Of a stretch of DNA of 64,000 nucleotides, positions 1 to 10,500 are shown piece by piece. Position numbers and translations under genes: made by a program. The notes under the pieces were generated by a model. It did no database searches, was not told the origin of the DNA, and saw only the letters and a list, made by a program, of their open reading frames with translations. This stretch comes from DATBFG01 sp036558645 (GTDB taxonomy: Bacteria; Acidobacteriota; Terriglobia; Terriglobales; Acidobacteriaceae): NCBI GenBank assembly GCA_036558645.1, contig DATBFG010000035.1, positions 62,001-126,000 on the forward strand, written 5' to 3'. The stretch's first letter is position 1, and each line of letters opens with the position of its first letter.

Positions 1-107
1 CATCAAACTGATTGCAAGCGCAAGCTTAGGTTCAAAATGGACCGCATGTGCAGCGATTCGTGACCTCGACGCTTGCAGCAGTAATACAACAAAGGCTATA
101 AGCAATT

Positions 108-1619
108 ATGGTGCGATTCCGCCCGGTATTTTTTCCCGCCATTCTGCTAGCTATCATCCTTCAATTTCCTTCTTTAGCAGCGGCATCGCAAACAGTCGCA
201 ATCGACGTCACTGCTCCAGCCAAACCTTTCCCGCATTTTTGGGAGCAGACATTCGGGTCAGGACGGGCGATTCTCACTCTGCGCGAAAGCTATCGCAACG
301 ACTTGCGCGACGTGAAGAAAATCACAGATTTCCAGTATGTGCGCTTTCACAACATCCTTCACGATGAAGTCGGCGTATACGACGAAGACGAACAAGGCAA
401 TTCAGAGTACAACTTCTCCTACGTAGATCAGATTTACGACGGATTGTTGGAGAACGGCGTCCGACCCTTCCTAGAGATCAGCTTCATGCCGAAGAAGCTG
501 GCGCTGCGCCCTCAGGACGTTCACCCCTTCTGGTATAAGCAGGTTGTCTCTCCGCCAAAGGACTATAAGAAGTGGGATGATTTGATGCGCGCCTTTGCGC
601 AGCATCTTGTCGATCGCTATGGCATTGACGAGGTCGCGAAGTGGTATTTCGAAGTATGGAACGAGCCCAATATTGACTTCTGGAGCGGTGATCCGAAGCA
701 GTCCACCTACTTTGAGCTGTACGATCACACGGCGCGCGCCCTGAAAGCCGTCAATACTAGGTTGCGCGTGGGAGGTCCATCAACCTCTTCCACACACTGG
801 GTGGACGATTTCCTGCGCCATGTCAGCTCAGAGAACGTCCCGATTGATTTCGTGTCCAGCCACGGCTACGCCGATGACACGGTCGAGGATCTATTCGGCA
901 CGCATGAAGATATTCCCTTGGACGAAAGAGTCTGTCGCGCCATCAAGAAGGTTCACGATCAAATCGCACAGTCGAAGTATCCACGCCTGGCCCTGATGTG
1001 GACGGAATGGAACGTCCCTTCCTTCGGAGAACTGCATGCGAGGGACACGGTCTATGTGGGCGCGGCGCTCGCCGATGACATCCGACAATGCGATGGCCTG
1101 GTTGACATGATGTCATTCTGGACATTCAGCGATGTCTTCGAGGAAGGCGGCCCAGGGAAAGAGCCGTTTAATGGCAGTTTTGGATTGATGGCACTCGGCG
1201 GGATTCGAAAACCCAGCTACAGCGGATTCGCCTTGCTTCACAAGCTGGGCAGCGAACGCATCCCGAGCGATGCAAAGAATGTGCTGGCTACTCGCCGTCC
1301 CGATGGAACGCTGGTGATTGCTGCCTGGAATCTTGTGGATCCAAATAAGCAAGGATCCATTGAAAAATTGACCGTGGTTTTGCGCGGCGTAAGCCCCACA
1401 AGTCGCATCCAAATCTCCCGCGTGGACCAGCAGCATTCAAACAGCAACGCGCTTTACAAGAAGATGGGCAGTCCGCGCTATCCATCGCGAAAACAGGTTG
1501 CAGAACTGAATCACGGAGCCGAATTGCTGTCACCTGAAACTCAAAGCTTGAAAGATGGCTCGATTGATCTACAGATTCCAGTAAACGGCCTGGTGTTGTT
1601 GGAAATATCTAAGAGGTAG
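108..1619 (+). CDS. Secreted glycoside hydrolase family 39 (beta-xylosidase-like)
   Basis: A 503-residue protein with an N-terminal signal peptide (about residues 1-26, hydrophobic then AAAS) and a TIM-barrel body typical of clan GH-A. The motif WNEPN (Glu186) matches the acid/base of GH39, and MWTEWN (Glu300) fits the nucleophile at the end of a later strand; the separation of about 114 residues fits the family. A C-terminal beta-sandwich-like part follows from about residue 385. The family contains beta-xylosidases and alpha-L-iduronidase-like enzymes; the exact substrate cannot be read from sequence. The stop lies 15 nt before the GH3 gene, so the two are probably co-transcribed. The start has no Shine-Dalgarno; a TATAAG hexamer lies 5 nt before the ATG. 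Confidence 0.82.
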   Translation: MVRFRPVFFPAILLAIILQFPSLAAASQTVAIDVTAPAKPFPHFWEQTFGSGRAILTLRESYRNDLRDVKKITDFQYVRFHNILHDEVGVYDEDEQGNSEYNFSYVDQIYDGLLENGVRPFLEISFMPKKLALRPQDVHPFWYKQVVSPPKDYKKWDDLMRAFAQHLVDRYGIDEVAKWYFEVWNEPNIDFWSGDPKQSTYFELYDHTARALKAVNTRLRVGGPSTSSTHWVDDFLRHVSSENVPIDFVSSHGYADDTVEDLFGTHEDIPLDERVCRAIKKVHDQIAQSKYPRLALMWTEWNVPSFGELHARDTVYVGAALADDIRQCDGLVDMMSFWTFSDVFEEGGPGKEPFNGSFGLMALGGIRKPSYSGFALLHKLGSERIPSDAKNVLATRRPDGTLVIAAWNLVDPNKQGSIEKLTVVLRGVSPTSRIQISRVDQQHSNSNALYKKMGSPRYPSRKQVAELNHGAELLSPETQSLKDGSIDLQIPVNGLVLLEISKR

Positions 1620-1634
1620 CCGGTTCGAATTCAG

Positions 1635-3989
1635 ATGAGGATACGAAACGTGACCCGACATCTACGCACGGCAATTTTCCTTTTGTTGGTTTTCTGTCTC
1701 CCTCTTGCAGCACAGGTGTTCACGCAGTCTTCTCTTCCCTCGCGCCTGCCAGCAGGAACTGGCATATACGATCCAGCACTTGATGCAAAGGTCGATGCCC
1801 TGCTGAAGAGGATGACGCTAGAAGAGAAGGTTGGACAGACGGTGCAGTACTCTGCCGGTCAGCCTACAGGACCCGGCACAGGTCGAACCGACTATGAAGA
1901 CATGATCGTCAAGGGTCAGATCGGAGCCTTATTTAACGTCTCAACTGCCAAACAGACGAATGACTATCAGCGCCTCGCAGTCGAAAAATCGCGCTTACAT
2001 ATCCCCATTTTGTTCGGACTGGACGTCATCCATGGGTTTCGTACAGAGTTCCCCATCCCGCTTGGACTAGCATCGACATGGGATCCGACACTCGTGGAGC
2101 GCGCGGCTCGAGTGGCAGCCCAGGAGGCCGCAGCAACGGGAGTTCGCTGGACATTTTCTCCGATGGTCGATATCGCTCGCGACGCACGCTGGGGACGCAT
2201 GACGGAAGGTGCTGGAGAGGATCCATTCCTCGGGTCGATCATGGCTGTAGCCTATGTACGCGGATACCAAGGTACGCGGCTCGATGCACCGGACAGCATC
2301 ATCGCCTGTGCGAAGCACTATGTGGGATACGGCGCGGCTGAGGGCGGACGCGACTATAACAGCACCGAAATTTCCGAACACACCCTACGGCAGTATTACT
2401 TGCCCCCATTTCATGCATCGGTGAACGCCGGTTCCGCGAGCATCATGAGTGCGTTCAATGCCATTAACGGCGTGCCGGCATCGGCGAATCCATTCACGCT
2501 TAAACAGGTTCTCCGCAAGGAATGGGGTTTCAAAGGAATCGTCGATAGCGATTGGGGATCTGTCGGAGAACTGATTCCCCATGGCATCGCCAACGATGGC
2601 GTAACCGCGGCGCGGAAGGGATTCCTCGGCGGCGTCGACATGGATATGGCGAGCAGCCTTTATCACGATCACTTGGAGAAGTTGGTGCAGTCCGGACAAG
2701 TCCCTATGTCGGATCTCGATGCGGCGGTGCGCAACATACTGCGCGTCAAGTTCGCGCTGGGCTTATTCGAACATCCCTACAAAGATGAGGCGGCTGAAGC
2801 CGGAGCGATGCTGCGTCCCGAGTACCTGGAGTTGGCTCGAACTGCTGCAGAGCGCTCGTTGGTCTTGCTTAAGAACGCTGCTGGGCCAGGCGGGGGACCT
2901 GTGTTGCCCTTATCCAGCAATGTTCAAAACGTCGCGCTAATCGGGCCCCTAGCCGATGATCCAGCTAATATGCTGGGGTCGTGGGGCGGCCTGAGTAAAG
3001 GTGAGGATGTAATTTCGTTTCACGCTGCCATGGTGAAACATCTTGGTCAGGAACATGTGCTCTACGCAAAAGGCGCCGGCATTCTCGATGGAACGGACAA
3101 TGATTTGAACGCTGCCATTGAGGCGGCAAAGAAAGCCGACGTGGCAATTCTCGCGTTGGGCGAGGACGCCGGCGAAATGACCGGAGAGGCGACCTCGCGC
3201 GCTCATCTTGGCCTTCCAGGACGGCAACAGGAGTTACTGGAAAAAGTAGTCGCCACCGGAAAGCCGGTAGTGCTGCTCGTTTTCAGCGGGCGTCCCCTCA
3301 CGTTGCCTTGGGCATTCGAACATGTTCCTGCCGTAATAGCTGCGTGGTTTCCTGGAGTACAAGCCGGACCCGCGCTGGTGCGGACATTGTATGGTGAGGT
3401 AAATCCCACCGGCAGACTTGTCGTGAGCTGGCCACGCTTCGTCGGCCAGGAACCGCTTTACTACAATGCGCTTAGTACTGGCCGTCCAGCGGGCAAGGCC
3501 GATCTCTCCCATCCGCCGAACACGGCGGAAGAGAAATACCTGTCGCGCTACATCGACGAGCAGGACTCTCCTCAGTATCCATTCGGCTTCGGTTTGTCCT
3601 ACACGACTTTTCGCTATGCGGCAACGAAGATCAATGAGAAACAGTTAAAAGCTTCATCGCTTGCGCCAAAGCTTGGAGGCAGCGACACAGCACTAACCGC
3701 CAGTACGGACGTAACGAACTCCGGCTCGCGCGCAGGTGAGGAGGTGGTTCAACTATATGTGCGACTGCAGGGCACGAGTGTTGCGCAACCGGTGCGAGCG
3801 CTGAAAGCCTTTCAAAGAGTGAAGTTGAATCCTGGCGAGACGAAAACGGTGACTTTCAAATTGCCAGCGGATGCCTTCGCAATGTGGAACGATCAGAACA
3901 AGTACACGGTCGAAGCAGCGAGAGCCACAGTGTGGATCAGCCCTGATGCTGCGAGCGGAGAGGAAGCAACGTTGGATATCGTCCCCTGA
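1635..3989 (+). CDS. Secreted glycoside hydrolase family 3 beta-glucosidase (BglX-like)
   Basis: 784 residues: signal peptide (about 1-26), GH3 N-terminal TIM barrel with KH (Lys227-His228) and the nucleophile motif SDW (Asp306), GH3 C-terminal alpha/beta sandwich (about 410-640) and a C-terminal fibronectin-III-like domain (about 690-775). This is the order and length of BglX-type periplasmic beta-glucosidases. GH3 enzymes remove terminal beta-glucosyl or xylosyl units; some act on beta-1,2-gluco-oligosaccharides, relevant because a GH144 candidate lies 9 kb away. It follows GH39 by 15 nt. The ATG at 1635 has no clear Shine-Dalgarno, whereas an in-frame GTG at 1650 has GAGG 10 nt upstream, so the true start may be 1650. 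Confidence 0.88.
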   Translation: MRIRNVTRHLRTAIFLLLVFCLPLAAQVFTQSSLPSRLPAGTGIYDPALDAKVDALLKRMTLEEKVGQTVQYSAGQPTGPGTGRTDYEDMIVKGQIGALFNVSTAKQTNDYQRLAVEKSRLHIPILFGLDVIHGFRTEFPIPLGLASTWDPTLVERAARVAAQEAAATGVRWTFSPMVDIARDARWGRMTEGAGEDPFLGSIMAVAYVRGYQGTRLDAPDSIIACAKHYVGYGAAEGGRDYNSTEISEHTLRQYYLPPFHASVNAGSASIMSAFNAINGVPASANPFTLKQVLRKEWGFKGIVDSDWGSVGELIPHGIANDGVTAARKGFLGGVDMDMASSLYHDHLEKLVQSGQVPMSDLDAAVRNILRVKFALGLFEHPYKDEAAEAGAMLRPEYLELARTAAERSLVLLKNAAGPGGGPVLPLSSNVQNVALIGPLADDPANMLGSWGGLSKGEDVISFHAAMVKHLGQEHVLYAKGAGILDGTDNDLNAAIEAAKKADVAILALGEDAGEMTGEATSRAHLGLPGRQQELLEKVVATGKPVVLLVFSGRPLTLPWAFEHVPAVIAAWFPGVQAGPALVRTLYGEVNPTGRLVVSWPRFVGQEPLYYNALSTGRPAGKADLSHPPNTAEEKYLSRYIDEQDSPQYPFGFGLSYTTFRYAATKINEKQLKASSLAPKLGGSDTALTASTDVTNSGSRAGEEVVQLYVRLQGTSVAQPVRALKAFQRVKLNPGETKTVTFKLPADAFAMWNDQNKYTVEAARATVWISPDAASGEEATLDIVP

Positions 3990-3995
3990 GTCGGG

Positions 3996-4478
3996 CTACT
4001 CCTCGCGGCGCTGGCGAGGCCGTTGCTTGGCAGAGATGGATCGGATGATGAGCTTCCCTTTACCACTCGCGGGAAGCGGCTTGGCTTGTGCGATTGCGGC
4101 GGCGATGAGCGCTTTCACCTCTGAACGAGAGAGAACCTTCGGCGTTTCCAGCCGGATGAAGCGGTTTTGTTTCCCCGAGCCAAGCAGGATCTTGTGCGGA
4201 TCGGGCAGAGTCGCACCATGATAAAAAGAGAGACCCACGCCGTTGGAGGCGGCTGCCAGCGAGACGATCGTGTCCGACGGTCGCTCAGTCGGCGTGTATC
4301 CGATTACAAAGAAGTTGTAGTTGTCGTAGACAATTTCATTCGCCGTTGGGAGGAGTTCGCGAAGTGCTTTCCGGCAAGTGCGGATCACGGATTGATGTTT
4401 AGGATCAAACTTGCCAATGAAACTGCTGAGCTGCTTCTCAGATTGAAGAGCACCCTTTTTCCTAGGGACCGCTTTCAT
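3996..4478 (-). CDS. DUF1801 (YdhG-like) domain protein
   Basis: A 160-residue cytoplasmic protein with no signal peptide. The body (about 15-140), with FDPKHQSVIRTCRKALRELL near the N-terminus and FYHGATLPDP in the middle, fits the DUF1801/YdhG family, small alpha/beta proteins of unknown biochemical role. The ends are very basic (Lys/Arg). An AGGAG Shine-Dalgarno lies 7 nt before the ATG. It starts 19 nt downstream of the FG-GAP gene on the same strand, so it may be the last gene of the TPR/FG-GAP transcript. It converges tail to tail with the GH3 gene, with only 6 nt between. Confidence 0.75.
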   Translation of the reverse strand: MKAVPRKKGALQSEKQLSSFIGKFDPKHQSVIRTCRKALRELLPTANEIVYDNYNFFVIGYTPTERPSDTIVSLAAASNGVGLSFYHGATLPDPHKILLGSGKQNRFIRLETPKVLSRSEVKALIAAAIAQAKPLPASGKGKLIIRSISAKQRPRQRREE

Positions 4479-4497
4479 TGAGTTCTCCTATGACTGG

Positions 4498-6216
4498 CTA
4501 CCCCTGCTTGATACCAGCTCCTTCTAGAATCGTAATGTAGCGGTCGATCGGAACATCTGTGAAGGTATCTACGCGGCCGCTCGGCTGCGGCCAACGAATC
4601 TCGACCCTGTCGATTTTTGTACGAGCGCCGATCCCGAGGACTTCTCTGGAGTCATGCGAAGACATGTAACTTCCACCGTTTACCTTCAACCGGCTGCGCT
4701 TGAGATCTCCCGCTTGCCACGTAATGCGGGCACCGATTGCATCCGGATTGCATTTCTTTCCCACCAGGCGCAATCCCAGCCAGTGATTGCCGATTGCAGC
4801 GTTGTTCTTGAGCAACAAGGGAGTGTCGTTATTCTGCGACACCAAAATATCGAGTGCTCCGTCGTTATTGAAATCTCCAAGCGCCATCCCCCGGGCAGCA
4901 TATGCTTCGGCGAACGCCCCTCCGGCAGATGCACTTACATTTCGCAGCAACTTGCCATCGTTGTGAAAGAGCAGCAACGGCTCTTTGTATTGCACACGCT
5001 TGGAATGCTCTTCGATTTTGTCATCCGGATGGCCATTCGCCAGAAACAAATCAACGTTGCCGTCGTTGTCATAATCGAAGAACTTCACACCCCAACCGCT
5101 CAATAGGCGAGTAGTTCCAGCGATGCCATGGAAACTGGCAACATCGTCGAACGTCGCGTCATGATTGTTGCGATAGATCGAATACATCTCCTGATCGACG
5201 TTTGATACGAACAGATCCTGCCAGCCATCCTGATCGAAGTCCGATGAGTCGACTCCCATTCCGGAGCGGGCACGACCATCCTGGCTATAGGCGACACCGG
5301 CTTCAAGTCCGATATTGGTGAATTTCCCGTTCTTGTTGACGAAGAGAAAATTCTCCACGGTATCGTTCGCAACAAACAGATCCATCCAGCCGTCATTGTT
5401 GATATCGCTCGCCACAACACCCCACGCCTTTCCCATGGCGCTGGAAATTCCGCTCACCTTGCTTACGTCTGTAAATGTCCCGTCACCATTGTTATGGAAC
5501 AACCAACTGTGTGCCGGAGGGTAAACGCGCGGAATGCAATAGTAGCGCTCACCGGTCTGTTCATTGCCGCAGAATTTGTTCGCAGACTTGTCGAACTCTA
5601 CAAAGCGGCATACAAACAGGTCCAGCTTCCCATCATTGTCGTAGTCAAACCACACGGCACTGGAAGCCCATCCTGGCGCCGCGACTCCCGCCCGCGCAGT
5701 CACATCGGCAAACGTGCCATCCCCGTTGTTGTGATAAAGAATGCTGCGGCCGTACTGCGTGACGTACATATCGGGAAATCCATCGCCGTTGTAGTCGCCG
5801 ACTGCTACTCCCATTCCATATCCGCCACCCAAGACTCCGGCCTTCTCCGTAACATCGGTAAAAGTGCCATCGCGATTGTTGCGGTAAAGCGCGTTTCGCA
5901 ACGGTGGCCTGGGCTCGTAAAAATCGCAGCTGCCGCTGTTGACTAGGTAAATGTCCATCCAACCGTCGTTGTCGTAATCGAGGAACGCACACCCAGGGCC
6001 AGTGGTCTCCGGCAAGTAGTACTCGGGAGATCTCCCATTCACGTGACGCCATGTGATCCCACTTGCGGACGGAGGAATCAACTCAAACAGATCCGGAGTC
6101 GCCCCTTCCGGCGCGAAAATGCCGGATGGCGTGGTGCTCCACAATCGCTGGGCGCCCCAGGCTGGCAGGGACATCGCCAAGCTTCGCAATAAAGTTCTAC
6201 GCGTAAGGAGTAGCAT
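4498..6216 (-). CDS. Secreted FG-GAP repeat / ASPIC-UnbV (CRTAC1-like) protein
   Basis: 572 residues. The N-terminus carries TRRTLLRS followed by a hydrophobic stretch, a plausible twin-arginine signal. The body has at least seven DxDxDG calcium-binding FG-GAP blades (for example DYDNDGWMD, DYNGDGFPD, DYDNDGKLD, DINNDGWMD, DFDQDGWQD, DYDNDGNVD, DFNNDGALD), predicting a beta-propeller. Residues about 485-565 form the ASPIC/UnbV domain (NHWLGLRLVG, GARITW, VEIRWP). No enzymatic activity is established for the family; an extracellular adhesion or ligand-binding role is inferred. Its ATG overlaps the stop of the upstream TPR gene by one base (TGATG), so translation is probably coupled. Confidence 0.88.
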   Translation of the reverse strand: MLLLTRRTLLRSLAMSLPAWGAQRLWSTTPSGIFAPEGATPDLFELIPPSASGITWRHVNGRSPEYYLPETTGPGCAFLDYDNDGWMDIYLVNSGSCDFYEPRPPLRNALYRNNRDGTFTDVTEKAGVLGGGYGMGVAVGDYNGDGFPDMYVTQYGRSILYHNNGDGTFADVTARAGVAAPGWASSAVWFDYDNDGKLDLFVCRFVEFDKSANKFCGNEQTGERYYCIPRVYPPAHSWLFHNNGDGTFTDVSKVSGISSAMGKAWGVVASDINNDGWMDLFVANDTVENFLFVNKNGKFTNIGLEAGVAYSQDGRARSGMGVDSSDFDQDGWQDLFVSNVDQEMYSIYRNNHDATFDDVASFHGIAGTTRLLSGWGVKFFDYDNDGNVDLFLANGHPDDKIEEHSKRVQYKEPLLLFHNDGKLLRNVSASAGGAFAEAYAARGMALGDFNNDGALDILVSQNNDTPLLLKNNAAIGNHWLGLRLVGKKCNPDAIGARITWQAGDLKRSRLKVNGGSYMSSHDSREVLGIGARTKIDRVEIRWPQPSGRVDTFTDVPIDRYITILEGAGIKQG

Positions 6217-7463
6217 CAGCGTGGCCTGGGATCCCCGGCGGAGGGTGGCGTACCGCTCGAATGATCAAGACTCAAGGTATGCTGCTGACCGTATATGCTT
6301 GGTCCACCCGTGGACCTCACATCGCCACCGAGGCGGCGAAACTCCGTACGAGCGCGAGCAGCCTCTTCTTTGCGTCCGGCACGTGCGTACGCGTTCCCTA
6401 ACGCAAACTGAAACTGTGCCTCTTTGGGAACCATCCGAACAGCAGTTTCCAGTTCAGGAATCGATTTCGCCACATTTCCGGAATCAAAATAAAGCAGCCC
6501 TAGCAAGTAATGTCCGAACGGATAGTTCGGCTTCAGCCGTATCACTTCCTTCACATAAGGAATACCTGCTGCCGAATCCACACGGTAGTGCGTGGCTGCA
6601 ATTTCCATCCGGGCGCGAACATGCGAAGGATCTCGCTTGATCTCTTCCTCAAACTGCTTCACGGCTTCGTCTACCTCCTCTAGCGAGAGGAGAAACCTAC
6701 CGTATGCATAGTGGATGTTGGGAAAATCGGAATATTGCTGAGCCAGGGTGTCATATGCCTTCCGGGCTTCCTCTGTTTTTTTCATCTGAGCAAGTTCTTC
6801 AGCTCGGCCTGCAGGCAGTACCACCTGCACGCGTCTGGCATCGGTTGGCATGGTGTTCGGCAGAATCAGCAACACGGCCATCCCGAACGCCGCGTCTAAG
6901 TCCTCACTGCGAACACCCTGATTCAGTAGGATTCCGAGCGGGTCTAAGGCATCTTCAAACGCCCCGCGTCGAAGGCACAGCATGCCTTCGTGGTATCGCA
7001 GCACATGTTCCAATTGCTCGTCCTTCTTAATGCCAAGCTGCTTTGCCGCCTGGATATGAGTCATCGCCTTGTCATTCAGATTCAGTTGATACTCGCACAA
7101 GCCGAGCATGAGGAAAGCCGTCCCATTCTTTGGATCGATTGTTACGAGTCGGCCGAATGCCTTGGCAGCGGGCGCGTACGAATCCTGGTCATACAAGATC
7201 GTTCCCAGTGACCACCACCCTTCCGCCCAGGAAGGCCGAAGGGCTAGAGCTTTGCGATAGAGAGACGCCGCACGGTCGAGATCATTGGCGTCACGAGCGG
7301 AATCCGCTTCGGCGGAAATCTTCGCAAAATTGCCGGCTGAGGACGTCTTGGTCTGTGCGGACAAGCGTGCTCCGACCGTGAGAACAAACAACAGCACACA
7401 ACTGACCCTCAGGGGGCGAGCAAGAAAGAAACTTTTGCCGAGATCGCCGGAGAAAATTGCCAC
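6216..7463 (-). CDS. Secreted tetratricopeptide repeat protein
   Basis: 415 residues with a signal peptide (about 1-36, ending RLSAQ) and TPR helical repeats through most of the length (AASLYRKALALRPSWAEGWW, AAKAFGRLVTIDPKNGTAFL, AVKQFEEEIKRDPSHVRARM, SIPELETAVRMVPKEAQFQF). Scaffold proteins of this kind are often paired with ASPIC/UnbV proteins in Acidobacteriota. The start is GTG at 7463; no Shine-Dalgarno is visible, but TAAACT lies 6 nt upstream, so a leaderless message starting at this GTG is likely. The stop shares a base with the FG-GAP start. A 70-residue disordered tail rich in Gly, Ser and Pro closes the protein. Confidence 0.85.
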   Translation of the reverse strand: MAIFSGDLGKSFFLARPLRVSCVLLFVLTVGARLSAQTKTSSAGNFAKISAEADSARDANDLDRAASLYRKALALRPSWAEGWWSLGTILYDQDSYAPAAKAFGRLVTIDPKNGTAFLMLGLCEYQLNLNDKAMTHIQAAKQLGIKKDEQLEHVLRYHEGMLCLRRGAFEDALDPLGILLNQGVRSEDLDAAFGMAVLLILPNTMPTDARRVQVVLPAGRAEELAQMKKTEEARKAYDTLAQQYSDFPNIHYAYGRFLLSLEEVDEAVKQFEEEIKRDPSHVRARMEIAATHYRVDSAAGIPYVKEVIRLKPNYPFGHYLLGLLYFDSGNVAKSIPELETAVRMVPKEAQFQFALGNAYARAGRKEEAARARTEFRRLGGDVRSTGGPSIYGQQHTLSLDHSSGTPPSAGDPRPR

Positions 7464-7469
7464 CAGAAA

Positions 7470-7475
7470 AGTTTA
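7470..7475 (-). promoter_or_regulatory. -10 hexamer of a probable leaderless promoter (TPR gene)
   Basis: TAAACT on the minus strand is followed by 6 nt and then the GTG start at 7463. Transcription would begin at or next to the start codon. No Shine-Dalgarno is present. One of about ten such arrangements in the window. Confidence 0.5.
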
Positions 7476-7549
7476 AGGGATAGAACCGCCAATGTCGCCG
7501 AGCAAAGTTGAGGGCGTGTCCATGACCTGAACACGCCCTGAATAGTTCG

Positions 7550-10500
7550 TTAGAAGCTGAATCGACCCTGCACTTCAATCGTGCGACCCGCCAGTGCTTC
7601 CTGGGCAGTTCCGAAGTGGGCATCGTTAACGTCGGTCTGGATATTGAAAAGGTTCGCCTTGTTGAAGAGGTTAAAGAAATTCGCTCGCAATTCGATCTTG
7701 GCATTCTCGCCCAGAACCGGCATTTTGGGCAGTCCGAAAGCCTTACTCAAAGTTGCGTCCACGTCGAAATAGCGGGGACCACGGAATGCATTTCGTCCAA
7801 TTCCCGGCATTCCAGGAATCGGGCCTCGCAGCAATGGATCCGCCGCCACGGTAGCGAAGTCCGGACCCGCAGCAACAGTCGGCGGAGTGAAGTAGTTATT
7901 ACCTCCTCCAGGGAAAGCGCCATTCGCCTGTTTGAAGACATCAGTGCTGTGATCGTCGGAGGCCCGACCGTTGTAGAGTGCAGGGCGAACACCCGAAGCA
8001 CCACCACCACCGCAACTGCCTAGGTACAGGGCATCGCAGGCAATGTTGTAAACGGGATTGTACGGGAAGCCGGAGTGCGCGTTCAGAATCCCGCTGATAG
8101 TCCATCCTCCCACGATCTTCTCCAACCATCCGTGCTCGCCTCGGAATATTGTTGGCGAGTAGATACCGAATAGCTTGAACGAGTGTGCCACGTCGTAGTC
8201 CGATGGCCCGTAATCCTCATTCAATGTGAATTGGTAGTTGCCGTTGGCAAAGTTGTTCGAGCCACTATCCATGGCCTTGGCCCATCGATATTGCGCTTCG
8301 AACTGGAAGGAACGGCTGAAGCTATGTCGAATGCCTCCAAGGAAAGCGCTGAAGTTCGAAAATCCTTCGTTGTCGTAGAAGTCTACGTGCTGCACGACTG
8401 GGTTCACCGGGATGTTGTGTGCGAGGGCAAACACGTTCAAGTTATATTGACGGGTCAAATGGCGGCTATTCGTTCCCTGATATCCCAGGGTTGCCACCCA
8501 TTGATTCCCGAGATCGTACTGCGTCTCCAACGAATAACGGTAAGTGCGGGTGTCAGGCCAATCCTGCGGATAGCCCGTCACATCGATCGCCGCGAAATTC
8601 TGTCCACCGGGTACCGGTAGGTTTGTGTTGGGATCGAAGGTGGCAGTACCAAATGGATTCGGTGCATAGCCCCCGAAAGAGTTCACGTTAGCGGGAAATG
8701 TGTTTACACCGTAGACAACTTGGTTTCCGATCAGGTTGAAGGCTGGCGACAGAAACGGTGGATTAGATCGACCGTTCAGAGAAATAGCTTCTTCTAGGCC
8801 ACTGTAGCCGATTCCGAAGCCGCCCCTGAATACGACCTTGCCGTTGTACCTCATCGGACTCCAGGCGAAACCGACTTGAGGACCGAAATCGGTTTTAGGC
8901 ACGTTATAAAGGTTCCCGCCTTTACGTACACGCATGCCAGTCAACAGGCTAGTGCCACCACCCAATACCACAATTCCAATATTGTTGTTCTTTTCAGAAA
9001 TTGGGCCGTTGTATTCCCAACGGAGGCCCAGGTTTAAGGTCAGGTTCGGCCGCACCTTAAAGTCATCCTGAACAAAGAATCCAAAGAGGTTCGATCGCGT
9101 GTCCTTCCGGAAGTCTGTCGGTACACCAGTTAGGGGATCGAACGTCGCCTGTTCTTCTCCGGGAGCATCGTTCAGGAAGTCCCACATGTTGTGAAAAAAG
9201 TATGTTGGCCGAGCATTCCAAGGAGCAGTGTCTACAAAGAGCAGCCGCGTTACCTCGCCGCCCAGTTTGATGGTGTGACTACCGTGCACCTTGGTCAAAA
9301 CATCTTTCACCGCGTACGTCCATTGATCGAAAAGTCCCGGCGCGCCGATTCCAAACCCATTTACTCCAGCGGTGCCGAAACCTTCACAGACATTGTTTAC
9401 GTCGGTAGGAGCATTCAGCTGACAGAAATTCGTTACAGGCAGGCCCCATGGAGCATTGGGATTATTTTGAAGGTCTTTCCACCGCCATCCGGCAGCGTTG
9501 GCGCGTACCTCGTTCAACAAAGTAGGAGAGAACGTGCGCGTCCACAGGAACGTTTCCGCCTCGTTTATGACGGTGTGATGGAAGAGGTTCATCGGACGGA
9601 GCGCACCATTGAAGGAATCGTTGCTTGTTGGAACCCGGTAGATGCTGAACGCCAGCAGGTCCTTACTGGTAGCCTGAAAGTCCAAGCGCCCGTTGTATTG
9701 CTCTTCAATGTCGTCCGCTGGACTGGTCGCATTCACGAATTGAATATCCGCAATACCGTCCAGATTCGCGGGGCTTCCCGTGCCGTCTCCGCCAAGGCCG
9801 GGAACGTCCTTGCTGAGCCATGACGGGTCAGCCGTCCCCAGAGGAAAGAATCCGGGAGTCAGGGGCCGCCCGAGATCGAGTCCACCACCCGATACTGTCG
9901 CGCACTGTATTCCCTCGGAGAGTCCAATGTCAGCGCACGTATGATTTGTGTTTCCGGCCACCGTCCCTAGTGGACCAGCTCCAGGAAAGTTGGCAAAGAG
10001 AGCCGCCGCGGTTCCGGCCTGCGCTCCGGATAAGAACGACGGAGTTTCAAACCATCCCTGGGTCCGGTTCGTACCGTGGTTGCGAATCGTTTCGTACGAG
10101 AAGAAGAAAAACAATCTGTTCTTAAGAATTGGCCCGCCCACCGCGCCGCCGAAATCGTTGAAGCGGGACTCGTTGCGTACAGGATCCTTGCCGAATCCCC
10201 CATATCGCTGGAAGGCATTCAATCCCGGCCGATCAAGCTTGAAGAAGAAACTTCCGTGAAAATCGTTGGTACCATTTTGTGAGATCACTTTAACTTGACC
10301 GCCTGGATAACGGCCATCCTCAGCATCGTAGCTATTCGTGACAATCTTTACTTCTTTAACAGAATCCTGATTAGGCGTGATGACAGCCGTTCCCGCCCAG
10401 GAGACACTGCTGATTCCCACGCCATCGATCTGGAAATTGTTGAGTTCGCGGCGTCCTCCACCCACCGAGATTTGCGGACCATTCTCTGTGGCGAAAATAC

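Noticed and set aside
9191..9823. 210-codon plus-strand frame opposite the first receptor
   Set aside because: Antisense to the receptor barrel, no recognisable domain or ribosome site.
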